A stretch of 64,000 bases of DNA from Cyclobacteriaceae bacterium (GCA_016787755.1 JAEUUA010000025.1:186001-250000), one strand, 5' to 3'; counted from the first letter of the stretch, positions 44,279 through 53,388 are shown. Notes: generated by a model not told the origin, from the letters alone. Program-made: numbers and translations.

Positions 44279-44728
44279 ATGTTTTCAAAGGCTTGTGAGT
44301 ATGCCATCAGAGCGGCATTGTATATTTCGATTAAAAGTGTTGGCGGTTCCAAATTAGGGATCAAAGAAATAGCCAAAGAAATAGACTCTCCGGAACCTTT
44401 TACGGCAAAAATTCTTCAAACACTTTCCAGAGAGAAAATCATTTCTTCTATAAAAGGCCCCAACGGAGGATTTTATTTAGACCCCAAGGCTAACCCCATT
44501 CCATTAAATGCAATTGTGAAAGCAATAGATGGCGAAGATGTTTTGCATTCATGTTCGCTAGGGCTAAAAGTATGTTCTGATGCATCTCCCTGCCCTATTC
44601 ATAATGAAATTAAAAAATACAAAGAACACCTGCGGAAGATTATGAAGGAAAAAACCATTCAGGATCTCGCCAAAGAATTGGCAAGTGGAAAAACGTTTCT
44701 AAAAATAGATAAGAAGAGGAGGCGTTAG
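44279..44728 (+). CDS. Rrf2-family NsrR/IscR-type regulator
   Basis: The 149-residue regulator has the Rrf2 winged helix (CEYAIRAALYISIK, GIKEIAKEIDSPEPFTAKILQTLSREKIISSIKGPNGGF). Three Cys follow, at 92, 99 and 105 (HSCSLGLKVCSDASPCPIH), spaced as in iron-sulfur-binding NsrR and IscR. A nitric-oxide-sensitive cluster would make it the sensor of this locus. It lies just after the 606-residue gene and before the nitric oxide reductase, and probably binds the AAAGA-N8-TCTTT sites, including the one before its own operon. Confidence 0.9.
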   Translation: MFSKACEYAIRAALYISIKSVGGSKLGIKEIAKEIDSPEPFTAKILQTLSREKIISSIKGPNGGFYLDPKANPIPLNAIVKAIDGEDVLHSCSLGLKVCSDASPCPIHNEIKKYKEHLRKIMKEKTIQDLAKELASGKTFLKIDKKRRR

Positions 44729-44957
44729 GGTCATTTTAGTAAATCGTTCAGCATTAGCAGTCATGCAAAATGGATCGAAATATTCCTGCTCCCATCAGTA
44801 AAACATAAAATAGTGCAAAAGCCAATCTTTGAATGGCCCTATTATTTATGAGAACTAATTTTCTCCATCTAATAGTTTCTGATCCATAAATCAGCATATT
44901 CCAGTTGCCCACTAAATCCTGCGATACCTGGATCAACAGGTAAAAATTAAATTAATT

Positions 44958-44975
44958 AAAGACTTTTTTATCTTT
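44958..44975. promoter_or_regulatory. Nitric-oxide-locus operator, copy 2
   Basis: AAAGA-N8-TCTTT again, here with interior CTTTTTTA, very close to copy 1. It begins 45 bases upstream of copy 3. Confidence 0.65.
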
Positions 44976-45002
44976 TTAATAAAATTTGTCACTCCATTAT
45001 AT

Positions 45003-45020
45003 AAAGATTAATTTGTCTTT
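45003..45020. promoter_or_regulatory. Nitric-oxide-locus operator, copy 3
   Basis: AAAGA-N8-TCTTT with a different interior (TTAATTTG). It ends three bases before the -7 element of the nitric oxide reductase gene, so a bound protein would cover the promoter. Confidence 0.7.
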
Positions 45021-45023
45021 TAT

Positions 45024-45031
45024 TAGGTTTG
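45024..45031 (+). promoter_or_regulatory. -7 element of the nitric oxide reductase gene
   Basis: TAGGTTTG matches TAnnTTTG, 22 bases before the ATG. Directly after it, GTTGT (45033-45037) and ACAAC (45044-45048) could pair as a small hairpin in the leader. Confidence 0.6.
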
Positions 45032-45053
45032 TGTTGTCTCAATACAACGTCAA

Positions 45054-47423
45054 ATGAAACAACCTAATCTTATTCAGTTCTTAATGCAGCCAAAAAATTG
45101 GTGGCTTCCCTTGCTAATCATTTTTACGATAAGCATGGCCGGTGTAGTCATGATTGGTACACATACGTACACAGAGGCACCTCCTATCCCCAACTTTGTT
45201 GGCCCAGATGGCAAAAAGATATTTACAAGTGAAGATATCATGAAAGGACAGGGCGTATTTCAAAAATACGCGTTGATGGAGTACGGAAGTATGTTTGGGG
45301 ATGGCGCTTATCGGGGGCCTGATTATTCAGCAGAAGCACTTCACTTGACGGTTGAATATATGACAAAGTATTATGGCGAATCCAACAATTCAAAATCAGA
45401 GGATCCAACAATTCAGCAATACGGTATTTCAGAAATGGTGAAACGTGAAATTAAAGCCAATCACTTTTCCCAAATCGATAATTCAGTCGTACTGACCAAT
45501 GCACAGGTATTTGCTGCCCAAGCGCTTAGCGAATATTACATCAAGGTATTCACGACTACAAATAGTGAACAATCCTTCAAACCTCAAGGATATTTGACTG
45601 ATAAAAATGAAATAAGGGAACTCAGTGCCTTTTTCTTTTGGAGTAGTTGGGTTTGCGGAGTAGAGCGACCAGGAAAAAATTACAGCTACACGCATAACTG
45701 GCCTTTTGATCCTTCTGCGGGTAACACGCCTAGTTCGGCTGTAGTTCTGTGGAGCATTGTTGGATCGTTAGGACTTATCTTAGGTTTGGGAATTGTACTT
45801 TATTATCATGGAAGGCTTGAGAAATTAGATGATGAAACATTCACTAAAAATGCTCCTCCACTCATGACAAAATTTGGTGTGGGTGCATTTAACCCTACGC
45901 CCACCCAACGTGCCACCTACAAATTTTTCTATGCTGCTATCCTTCTATTTGCTGTTCAGGTATTGGCGGGTATTTTAACCGTGCATGACTTTGTGGGATT
46001 CATTTCGTTCTGGGGTTTTGATATTTCCGAGCCGCTTCCCATAACGATCACACGCAGTTGGCATGTGCAACTTTCACTTTTGTGGATCTCTGCGTGCTGG
46101 ATAGGAGCTTCCTTTTTTGTGATGCCCCTATTATCGCCCAAAGAACCACGACATCAACTTACTTTAATCAATTCAATTTTTTGGATGATTGTGGTTTTAG
46201 TGGCCGGTGGGTTTACCGGAATTTTTATTGGCCCAAAAGGATTAGCCGGAGAGAATTGGTACTGGTTGGGCCATCAAGGTTGGGAATATCTTGAGCCGGG
46301 AAAGCTGTGGCAAGTTCTATTGTATGTAATTTTTATTTTGTGGGTTATCATTTTATTCAGAGGACTAAGACCCGTCATGACTCTAAAAAAACCTTGGGAA
46401 CTTCCCAATTGGTTGGTCTACGCTACCGTAAGTATTTTGATTTTATTGGGATCTGGTTTCATGTTCACTCCAGAAACTAATTTTGTAATAGCAGACTTTT
46501 GGAGATGGATGGTTGTCCATATGTGGGCCGAGGCCTTCTTCGAAGTATTCACTACTATATTGATTGGGTACTTCATGGTACTGATGGGTTTAGTGAGTGC
46601 TCGTGCGGCAACCCGTGTTATCTATTTAGCCACTCTCCTATTTCTTGGCTCTGGCTTACTTGGTATTTCGCACAATTTTTATTGGAATGCCAAACCCGTT
46701 TTCACCATGGCTTTAGGATCAGTTTTTTCCACCCTACAAGTTGTTCCTCTTGTTTTACTTACACTAGAAGCCTGGCGTTTTAGTAAACTACCCTTAAGCC
46801 TTGAGAAAAACAAAAATGGAAAATCGAATCTTGGCTTTGGATTCACTGAAGTATTTCTCTTTCTGATGGGTGTTAACTTCTGGAATTTTTTTGGTGCGGG
46901 TGTGTTAGGATTCATCATTAATCTCCCCATTGCAAACTACTATGAACACGGAACCTACCTTACCGTAAACCATGGTCATGCTGCCCTGATGGGTGTATAT
47001 GGCAACCTCTCCTTAGCGGGGATTCTTTTTTGTTGTCAGTTATTATTTGAACCTGCTTCCTGGAATAAGCGATTAGTTAATCGCGCCTTTTGGTCAATCA
47101 ATGTTGGCCTCTTGTTAATGGTTCTTCTGGATTTATTCCCAGCCGGAATCTTACAATTCAATGCAGTTCTTGACAACGGATTATGGTTTGCGCGAAGTAG
47201 GCAGTTTGTGGATAGTACCCCATTTCAAACACTCACCTGGATGCGCATTATTGGAGGTTCCATTTTTGTTGTGGGGGGTGTAATTCCATTAGCCTGGTTT
47301 ATTACAACACGAAGAAGAAATCTGAAGAAAAGTGTAAAAGGTATTCAGGCATCTCATTTCACGAATCGAAAACCAAAATCCATTTCTGCCAATGAGCCTC
47401 AATACATAGAAGAATTAACATAA
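45054..47423 (+). CDS. norZ: Quinol-dependent nitric oxide reductase (qNOR)
   Basis: At 789 residues this is a single-subunit qNOR. The N-terminal helix and periplasmic domain (GVFQKYALMEYGSMFGDGAYRGPDY) replace the NorC subunit, and 12-13 helices of the haem-copper oxidase type follow. Haem and iron ligands are expected in RSWHVQLSLLWI, WRWMVVHMWAEAFFEVF, HNFYW and VNHGHAALMGVYG. The enzyme reduces two NO to N2O with electrons from quinol in the inner membrane. Without visible nitrite reductase genes next to it, its job here is probably detoxification. It is preceded by two operator copies, and the class II ribonucleotide reductase follows 116 bases later. Confidence 0.95.
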   Translation: MKQPNLIQFLMQPKNWWLPLLIIFTISMAGVVMIGTHTYTEAPPIPNFVGPDGKKIFTSEDIMKGQGVFQKYALMEYGSMFGDGAYRGPDYSAEALHLTVEYMTKYYGESNNSKSEDPTIQQYGISEMVKREIKANHFSQIDNSVVLTNAQVFAAQALSEYYIKVFTTTNSEQSFKPQGYLTDKNEIRELSAFFFWSSWVCGVERPGKNYSYTHNWPFDPSAGNTPSSAVVLWSIVGSLGLILGLGIVLYYHGRLEKLDDETFTKNAPPLMTKFGVGAFNPTPTQRATYKFFYAAILLFAVQVLAGILTVHDFVGFISFWGFDISEPLPITITRSWHVQLSLLWISACWIGASFFVMPLLSPKEPRHQLTLINSIFWMIVVLVAGGFTGIFIGPKGLAGENWYWLGHQGWEYLEPGKLWQVLLYVIFILWVIILFRGLRPVMTLKKPWELPNWLVYATVSILILLGSGFMFTPETNFVIADFWRWMVVHMWAEAFFEVFTTILIGYFMVLMGLVSARAATRVIYLATLLFLGSGLLGISHNFYWNAKPVFTMALGSVFSTLQVVPLVLLTLEAWRFSKLPLSLEKNKNGKSNLGFGFTEVFLFLMGVNFWNFFGAGVLGFIINLPIANYYEHGTYLTVNHGHAALMGVYGNLSLAGILFCCQLLFEPASWNKRLVNRAFWSINVGLLLMVLLDLFPAGILQFNAVLDNGLWFARSRQFVDSTPFQTLTWMRIIGGSIFVVGGVIPLAWFITTRRRNLKKSVKGIQASHFTNRKPKSISANEPQYIEELT

Positions 47424-47539
47424 AAGAATACGTAACGATACCCTCAATTGCAGGTGCGACTTAAACAGAATTAATCCTTTCAGGGAACAACTCAACCAGT
47501 AACTATTTTTTAAACTTCATTAACCTAAACACTACAACC

Positions 47540-49390
47540 ATGGAACTCAATCAGGAAATTCTCAGCAACATAGTGATCTACATGAAGTATGCACGGTACC
47601 TTCCCGAACTGCAACGAAGAGAATTATGGCCAGAGATATGTGAGCGATATGAAAATATGATGATTGAAAAATATCCTAAACTAGAAAACGAAATTCGTGA
47701 AAACATGGATTGGGTACTTCAGAAAAAAGTATTGCCTTCCATGCGTGCCATGCAATTTGCCGGTCCTTCCATTACAAGAAACAACAGTCGCATTTATAAC
47801 TGTGCTTACATGCCAGTAAATGATATCCGATCATTTTCAGAAGCCATGTTCTTACTGTTGGGAGGAACTGGGGTTGGTTTTTCTGTTCAAACACATCATA
47901 TCAATGAGCTACCTCCTATTGAGAAGGCAGAAAAACTAAAGAGATTTTTGATTGGTGATAGTCTTGAAGGTTGGGCCGACTCCATCAAAATGATCATGAA
48001 AGGATATTTTGGACAAAGCCGAACATTACCTGATTTTGATTACTCTGACATTAGACCAAAAGGGGCACGGCTTGTTACTGCCGGTGGCAAAGCACCAGGC
48101 CCGGAGCCATTAAAGGTTTGTCATGCCCACATTACTGCAATCCTTGATCGTAAAAAGAATGGTGAACGATTGTCTTCCCTCGAATGCCATGACCTTATGT
48201 GCCACATAGCTAATGCTGTGTTGGCTGGAGGAATACGCAGGTCTGCCATGATTTCTCTATTCTCGTTGGATGATGAAGAAATGCTCACGTGTAAGTTTGG
48301 CAACTGGTGGGAATTGAATGAGCAAAGAGGCCGCGCCAATAATTCTGCTGTACTTTCGCGTGAAGAAACAACACAACAAGAGTTTTTTGATCTTTGGAAA
48401 AAAATTGAACTCTCAGGAACTGGCGAACCGGGCTTTTACTTTAGCAACCATCCCGACTGGGGAACCAACCCTTGCTGTGAAATTGCGCTTCGGCCATTTC
48501 AATTTTGCAATCTGTGCGAAATAAATGTTTCGGATGTAGAGTCGCAGCAGGAATTAAATGCGCGTGCACGTGCAGCAGGATTTTTTGGAACCCTGCAAGC
48601 AGGGTTTACTGACTTTCATTATCTACGCGAGGAATGGAAACAAACTACCGAACAAGATGCATTGATTGGTGTTGGAATGACCGGAATAGCGAGTGGAAGA
48701 GTTTCTAAACTTGACTTAAAGGAAGCAGCCGATGTAGTAAAACATATTAATGTAGTGGTTACAGCGAAAATAGGAATTGAATTTGCCGCACGTTGCACTA
48801 CCATCAAGCCATCCGGCACAAGTTCATTAGTACTTGGTACATCATCCGGTATTCATGCGTGGCATAGCGATTACTACTTACGGAGAATGAGAATCGGAAA
48901 AAATGAAGCACTTTATGAGTACTTACGAATCAATCATCCCGAGTTGCTGGAGGATGATCTTCTTAATAGCAAGCAAGCTATTGTGTGCATTCCACAAAAA
49001 GCTCCTGACAACAGCATCCTTCGAACTGAAAGTGCCATGGAAATGCTTGAGCGAGTAAAATCCTTTAATTTAGAATGGGTTCGAAATGGGTACAGGTTAG
49101 GGTACAATGCAAACAACGTATCTGCTACGGTATCCATTAAAGAAAATGAATGGAAAGAAATTGGCGAATGGATGTGGCAGAATAAAGCTTCCTACAATGG
49201 GCTCAGTGTTCTTCCTTACGACAATGGCAACTACAAACAACCTCCCTTTGAAGACATCAGCCGTGAGCGTTATGAGGAGCTTGAAAAATCGCTGAAGAAC
49301 ATTAACCTTTCATCCATTTATGAACCCGATGATGCAACTGATTTGCAAGCCGAAGCTGCCTGCGCAGGTGGCGCTTGCGTTGTGCAGTAA
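47540..49390 (+). CDS. nrdJ: Adenosylcobalamin-dependent class II ribonucleotide reductase
   Basis: The 616-residue enzyme has the residues of the class II active site in the spacing of the Lactobacillus enzyme: Cys88 (IYNCAYMP), Asn310-x-Cys312-x-Glu314 (TNPCCEIALRP) and Cys323 (QFCNLCEIN). The GGIRRSAM loop is present and the C-terminal redox pair is Cys608/Cys613 (ACAGGACVVQ). It makes deoxyribonucleotides using coenzyme B12, with no need for oxygen or a di-iron radical, so it should work under nitric oxide, which disables class I enzymes. It follows norZ in the same direction. No cobalamin riboswitch fits in the 116-base gap. Confidence 0.93.
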   Translation: MELNQEILSNIVIYMKYARYLPELQRRELWPEICERYENMMIEKYPKLENEIRENMDWVLQKKVLPSMRAMQFAGPSITRNNSRIYNCAYMPVNDIRSFSEAMFLLLGGTGVGFSVQTHHINELPPIEKAEKLKRFLIGDSLEGWADSIKMIMKGYFGQSRTLPDFDYSDIRPKGARLVTAGGKAPGPEPLKVCHAHITAILDRKKNGERLSSLECHDLMCHIANAVLAGGIRRSAMISLFSLDDEEMLTCKFGNWWELNEQRGRANNSAVLSREETTQQEFFDLWKKIELSGTGEPGFYFSNHPDWGTNPCCEIALRPFQFCNLCEINVSDVESQQELNARARAAGFFGTLQAGFTDFHYLREEWKQTTEQDALIGVGMTGIASGRVSKLDLKEAADVVKHINVVVTAKIGIEFAARCTTIKPSGTSSLVLGTSSGIHAWHSDYYLRRMRIGKNEALYEYLRINHPELLEDDLLNSKQAIVCIPQKAPDNSILRTESAMEMLERVKSFNLEWVRNGYRLGYNANNVSATVSIKENEWKEIGEWMWQNKASYNGLSVLPYDNGNYKQPPFEDISRERYEELEKSLKNINLSSIYEPDDATDLQAEAACAGGACVVQ

Positions 49391-49503
49391 GTCATGATTG
49401 GATTAAAAAATGTTTATCAATTGACATTCTTACCTTATGGTTGATTCATAATAAAAGTCTTCCCAGATTTTTCTTTAGCATTAGTGTTTCAAAAATCACT
49501 ATT

Positions 49504-50931
49504 TTAAGGAGTTACCGTCACGATTACTCGTTTATATCTGGTTAACGCTGGAGTTCCTTTATCTGAAAGTTTTAGAATGAAATGAAGGGTCTCTTTTTTC
49601 TCAACCTTAGGTGCTGTTATATAAACACCATGTACATTCTCAGCGCCAACCTGTATTATTTTTTTATAGGAGCTTACCTCCGGGTAATGAAACCATAAAA
49701 AGCTAAGATTATCTCCATCGGGATCAGTAGAGTTAAACCCATCCAAACTAAACCCCTCTCCTGATTTTACGGTGAATTGCTCCGGATGGCTTAATAAAAT
49801 TACAGGATGATGGTTAGCTTCCTCATACGGTTTTACGCACCAATCCATTCGCGCAGCGAAATCATTTTGAAAGTCATCGCGCCAACGCCACAGTGTAGCT
49901 TTATTGTTGGTAAAGGAAATTGTGTCTTTACGAACCGCTCGTCCGTATTCCCCAGGTGTGTAGGGATAATAACTATCAACCGCATCCGTCCAGATTTCTC
50001 TTGTCTCGGGTTCAAAGGGAACACCTGAATTTCCTTTCTTTTGCTTGGCAAAATCAGGTTTATACAATTCGTACCGACCGCCCCAACCACCCCACTCAGG
50101 ATGCTCTGGATCACTGAGTCCGTTGGGTATTAAATTTAAGAACGAGGGTGTATCCCCTTCCATTCCCCACGCTACATCGGGATACTCAACACCTAATGGA
50201 CCATGACCTTGCTGAATGTTTTGAGCGAGCCAGCTATTGCTAATCGTTTCGTTATTAATGCCTTTTACGAACGTATTTATTGCGCTCCATGTCGCACTGC
50301 CATAGTCATCGGCAGGACTAACAATGTAAAACAACTCAGGAAAGTTATTCCGAATCCAAATACCAGAATCATCCTGATCAGAAATGGCATACACCCGAAG
50401 TTTTGAAATTAATTTTTTAGCTTCTTCTTTGCTTTTTGTTTTCTTGATTTTATCAAGTGCCTGCGCCAGGGTATTAGATCCTCCCCACACGGATATCCAC
50501 AACGGACGTTCATCTTTTTCTTCCAATATTTTTATTATCCAGTTAGAACCTTCAGAATCTTTTCCATCGCCCACTCCTTGCATACCATATTTTGGCAAAC
50601 CTTGTTTCACAAGACTTAATAACGTCTTCTCATCTGGAAACCCAGCCTCATGTTTGATCAGGTTAGGCTGCACTTTACCATAGGCATGAACTACTTTTCG
50701 AATTGATTCCGGATCAACACGGTTTTTATGCCAGATAGAAGTAGTGGCGATCATTCCCTTTATATCGATAACATTCGAATACAATACCAACCGAACAAAG
50801 GACTCTATATCATCGGGCTCAGCTTCAATGTCGCTTAAGATGATGACTCGATGTTTTTGATTGGATTGTGCAGTAACAAAATGCGAAAGCAATATCAAGG
50901 AAAAAAGAATTAGGGGAAAAGTAGTTTTCAT
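49504..50931 (-). CDS. DUF1593 nucleoside-hydrolase-like secreted protein
   Basis: From the ATG at 50931 the product has 475 residues and a signal peptide (FPLILFSLILLSHFVTAQ). The N-terminal part is the DUF1593 domain (RVIILSDIEAEPDDIESFVRLVLYSN), related to the nucleoside-hydrolase fold, with the metal-type acidic cluster EAEPDD. The C-terminal part (DGFNSTDPDGDNLSFLWFHYPE, APKVEKKETLHFILKLSDKGTPALTRYKRVIVTV) is the Ig-like domain typical of Sde0182-like proteins. The family is thought to act on carbohydrates, but no reaction is established. Confidence 0.88.
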   Translation of the reverse strand: MKTTFPLILFSLILLSHFVTAQSNQKHRVIILSDIEAEPDDIESFVRLVLYSNVIDIKGMIATTSIWHKNRVDPESIRKVVHAYGKVQPNLIKHEAGFPDEKTLLSLVKQGLPKYGMQGVGDGKDSEGSNWIIKILEEKDERPLWISVWGGSNTLAQALDKIKKTKSKEEAKKLISKLRVYAISDQDDSGIWIRNNFPELFYIVSPADDYGSATWSAINTFVKGINNETISNSWLAQNIQQGHGPLGVEYPDVAWGMEGDTPSFLNLIPNGLSDPEHPEWGGWGGRYELYKPDFAKQKKGNSGVPFEPETREIWTDAVDSYYPYTPGEYGRAVRKDTISFTNNKATLWRWRDDFQNDFAARMDWCVKPYEEANHHPVILLSHPEQFTVKSGEGFSLDGFNSTDPDGDNLSFLWFHYPEVSSYKKIIQVGAENVHGVYITAPKVEKKETLHFILKLSDKGTPALTRYKRVIVTVTP

Positions 50932-51122
50932 AATTTGAAAATCCGGTATTATGAGCACTTAAGAATTTTTAGGTCGCTTTCGAGAAATGAAACAATTATA
51001 GGTAACTTCACTATTGTATTTACTACAAGTTAGTTGAAGTCTGCCTTTTTACGACTTAATCGGCTTTCTTAAAATTCATTAAAATAAAAAAGCCATTAAC
51101 TAATTGATAGTCAATGGCTTTG

Positions 51123-51194
51123 TAGTCCCAACGGGAATCGAACCCGTGTTACCAGAATGAAAATCTGGTGTCCTAACCCCTAGACGATGGGACC
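51123..51194 (-). tRNA. tRNA-Glu (anticodon UUC)
   Basis: The minus strand folds as a complete 72-base cloverleaf. The acceptor GGTCCCA pairs with TGGGACT, the anticodon stem is CCAGA/TCTGG with loop TTTTCAT (anticodon TTC at 51159-51161), and the T arm is GGTTCGATTC. The 3' CCA is not fully encoded (A-CA follows). Confidence 0.97.
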
Positions 51195-51213
51195 GTCTTA
51201 AAATTTCGAGTCG

Positions 51214-51244
51214 CAAAGATAAATCCACTATCCGCAATTGCAAA
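51214..51244 (-). promoter_or_regulatory. Promoter of tRNA-Glu
   Basis: On the minus strand, TTTG (51241-51244) is followed after 19 bases by TATCTTTG (51214-51221), a perfect promoter 20 bases before the tRNA 5' end. Confidence 0.75.
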
Positions 51245-51284
51245 CGTAACCGCTAAAAAAGTTACCAACACGCTCATGTATTCA

Positions 51285-51315
51285 TTGGTTTTGGCTTTAA
51301 GTAAGCCTATTTTTG
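51285..51315 (+). promoter_or_regulatory. Promoter of gap
   Basis: TTG (51285-51287), 20 bases, then TATTTTTG (51308-51315); the gap ATG is 27 bases after. Confidence 0.7.
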
Positions 51316-51342
51316 ACTTCGCAATTTTAAACCTATATCACA

Positions 51343-52341
51343 ATGACAAAAGTTGGAATAAATGGATTCGGTCGTATCGGCCGTCTTGCTTTCAGAGCTG
51401 CCATGGGACGCAAAGACATTGAAATCGTTGGTATCAACGATTTGGTAGAACCTGACTACATGGCTTATATGTTGAAGTACGATTCTACGCATGGCAAATT
51501 TGAAGGGACTGTAGAAGTGAAAGATGGCAATCTCATAGTGAATGGAAAAAAAATCAGAGTAACTTCCGAAAAAGACCCTGCTAACTTGAAATGGAACGAG
51601 GTTGGCGCTGAGATCGTGATTGAATCAACCGGTCTATTCTTAACGCAGGCTGATGGACAAAAGCATATTTCAGCCGGTGCTAAAAAAGTGGTATTCTCAG
51701 CTCCTGCCAAAGATGATACACCAACGTTTGTAATGGGCGTTAACCACAAGAAATTAAATGCATCGCATACCATCGTTTCCAATGCATCGTGTACAACCAA
51801 TTGCCTTGCTCCGCTAGCAAAGGTATTGAATGATAAATTTGGAATAGCTGAAGGATTGATGAGTACGGTACATGCGGTTACTGCGACTCAAAAAACAGTG
51901 GATGGACCATCTGCAAAAGATTGGCGTGGCGGGCGTGGTGGTTTCTCAAACATTATTCCTTCCTCAACAGGCGCTGCCAAGGCTGTAGGCCTTGTACTTC
52001 CTGAATTGAAAGGTAAATTAACGGGCATGTCCTTTCGTGTTCCCGTAGCTGATGTTTCTGTCGTTGACCTTACGGTGAAATTAGATAAAGCTGCTTCCTA
52101 CGAGGATATAAAAAAGGCCATGAAGGATGCATCCGAAGGTGAGTTAAAGGGAATTTTAGGATATACCGAAGACGATGTTGTATCTCAGGATTTTGTTGGC
52201 GATGCGCGCACGTGTATTTTCGATGCTAAAGCAGGTATTGCCCTAAACGATAAGTTCGTAAAAGTGGTTGCCTGGTATGATAATGAGTGGGGTTATTCAA
52301 ATAAGTTGATTGACTTGGTGCAGGAATTAGCCAAAGTATAG
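51343..52341 (+). CDS. gap: Glyceraldehyde-3-phosphate dehydrogenase
   Basis: This 332-residue type I GAPDH has the NAD-binding start GINGFGRIGRLAFR, the catalytic Cys150 in SNASCTTNCLAPLAK, the conserved His in HAVTATQKTVDGPS, and the C-terminal WYDNEWGYSNKLIDL. It converts glyceraldehyde-3-phosphate and NAD to 1,3-bisphosphoglycerate in glycolysis or gluconeogenesis. The length is normal. The gene is monocistronic, with its own promoter and a terminator 22 bases after the stop. Confidence 0.98.
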   Translation: MTKVGINGFGRIGRLAFRAAMGRKDIEIVGINDLVEPDYMAYMLKYDSTHGKFEGTVEVKDGNLIVNGKKIRVTSEKDPANLKWNEVGAEIVIESTGLFLTQADGQKHISAGAKKVVFSAPAKDDTPTFVMGVNHKKLNASHTIVSNASCTTNCLAPLAKVLNDKFGIAEGLMSTVHAVTATQKTVDGPSAKDWRGGRGGFSNIIPSSTGAAKAVGLVLPELKGKLTGMSFRVPVADVSVVDLTVKLDKAASYEDIKKAMKDASEGELKGILGYTEDDVVSQDFVGDARTCIFDAKAGIALNDKFVKVVAWYDNEWGYSNKLIDLVQELAKV

Positions 52342-52362
52342 AAGAACAGACAGTTCACAAAT

Positions 52363-52400
52363 AAAGGAAGCGCTCACTCAAATGGGTGCTTCCTTTTTTT
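52363..52400 (+). terminator. Terminator of gap
   Basis: AAAGGAAGC (from 52363) pairs with GCTTCCTTT (52388-52396) around a 16-base loop and is followed by a T run to 52400, a standard rho-independent terminator. Confidence 0.85.
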
Positions 52401-52561
52401 ATAGCTATAAAACCACTTACAAAAGTTGAGGTAAGTATGTTCTGCCAGCTGGCTTTCGCCTCCAGAATCAGAAATCCTAATTTACCAGTATCTGATAAAT
52501 TCAAAGTGGGCTAAATGCATTCGCATGTTGTTCGAACAAAGCAAAACAATCAAGTATAAAT

Positions 52562-52828
52562 CTATTTTATCTTCTTTTTAAAGAGTTGATCCTTTTTTTT
52601 GGCAAGGTTACCTTTAATCTCTGTAACCTTTGACTTAACATCAGCCGTTACTTTTTTAGATTTATCTGCAATTTTCTTTCTTGTATTTTTTCCGCTATCC
52701 GGTGCCATTAGAATACCTGCAATTGCCCCTGCTGCCGCTCCGGCAAGAACACCTCCTGCAACTTTTAATGCAGTATTTTTCTTCTTTGGTGTATTTGAAT
52801 TTGGTGATTGACTTTTAGCTTTTGTCAT
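52562..52828 (-). CDS. YtxH-domain small protein
   Basis: This 88-residue protein has the Gly/Ala-rich helix of YtxH proteins (VAGGVLAGAAAGAIAGILMAPDSGKNTRKKI), followed by a basic helical tail (ADVKSKVTEIKGNLAKKKDQLFKKK). The Lys/Ser-rich start is not a signal peptide. YtxH proteins are often induced by stress and are thought to be membrane associated, but their role is open. The gene stands alone. Confidence 0.85.
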   Translation of the reverse strand: MTKAKSQSPNSNTPKKKNTALKVAGGVLAGAAAGAIAGILMAPDSGKNTRKKIADKSKKVTADVKSKVTEIKGNLAKKKDQLFKKKIK

Positions 52829-53126
52829 GGTCTTTATTATTAATGGTTAAAAAATTTGTGAATAGGACATATTACAAAATATGTGATGAAAATGCAAATA
52901 ATAAGCGCGAGTAATTATAAATAAATTGTAATAAGGGTTGAAAATGCCCAATAAAATTTTGTGCACTCAGCAACGCATGGAAAAAGATCAACTTGATAAT
53001 CAGTTAAGAATAAACGTTAAGCTTATCCCTTGTATCAAATTTATACGGATGTAAATTTTATTATGAAATCATTTCTACTGTTTTGAAAGAAACCCACATA
53101 TTTGAATGGGAATTAAATTTAGCACG

Positions 53127-53294
53127 ATGAAAGGACTGACGAATTATAATGCAAATAAACGCATGAGGCAGCTCTTGGCATTGATTATTCTGATTTTAAT
53201 CGGAATTCTGTTTGTGATGACTACCCACTCAAAACAAGATACGGAAGGCAACGTGAAAACAGATCAACTAATTCCGCGCCAAGGAAAAGTTTAA
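53127..53294 (+). CDS. Small single-helix membrane protein
   Basis: From the ATG at 53127 this encodes 55 residues with one membrane helix (LLALIILILIGILFVM) after a short basic start, and a polar tail (KQDTEGNVKTDQLIPRQGKV). A terminator hairpin follows 26 bases after the stop, which supports a real transcription unit. No family is recognised. Confidence 0.5.
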   Translation: MKGLTNYNANKRMRQLLALIILILIGILFVMTTHSKQDTEGNVKTDQLIPRQGKV

Positions 53295-53320
53295 TAATTG
53301 AAGATAGGTGTTTGTGAAAG

Positions 53321-53354
53321 CCTCTGTGGGAAACTACAGGGGTTTTCTTTTTTT
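53321..53354 (+). terminator. Terminator after the small membrane protein
   Basis: CCTCTGT (53321-53327) pairs with ACAGGGG (53336-53342), with one G.U pair and an 8-base loop, followed by TTTTCTTTTTTT. Confidence 0.75.
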
Positions 53355-53388
53355 GCAGCAGATTCAAATCCTGTTTGTAGCTTTGTTC

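Larger units (their letters stand above)
44729..45053. other. Control region before the nitric oxide reductase
   Basis: This 325-base gap has no supported gene. It holds two operator copies (44958-44975 and 45003-45020), a -7 element (45024-45031) and a small hairpin at 45033-45048. A 60-residue frame on the minus strand (44754-44936) is treated as doubtful. Confidence 0.6.

Noticed and set aside
44754..44936. 60-codon minus-strand frame before norZ
   Set aside because: It has one hydrophobic stretch but no start context or recognised homology. It could be a remnant gene, but this is not supported.
47424..47539. Cobalamin riboswitch before nrdJ
   Set aside because: The gap is 116 bases, too short for the usual riboswitch of about 200 bases, and no conserved B12-box-like core was seen.
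53378..53385. TAGCTTTG as promoter of the aminotransferase gene
   Set aside because: It matches the -7 consensus but lies three bases before the ATG, which would put the transcript start at or after the start codon; chance match or leaderless transcript cannot be told apart.
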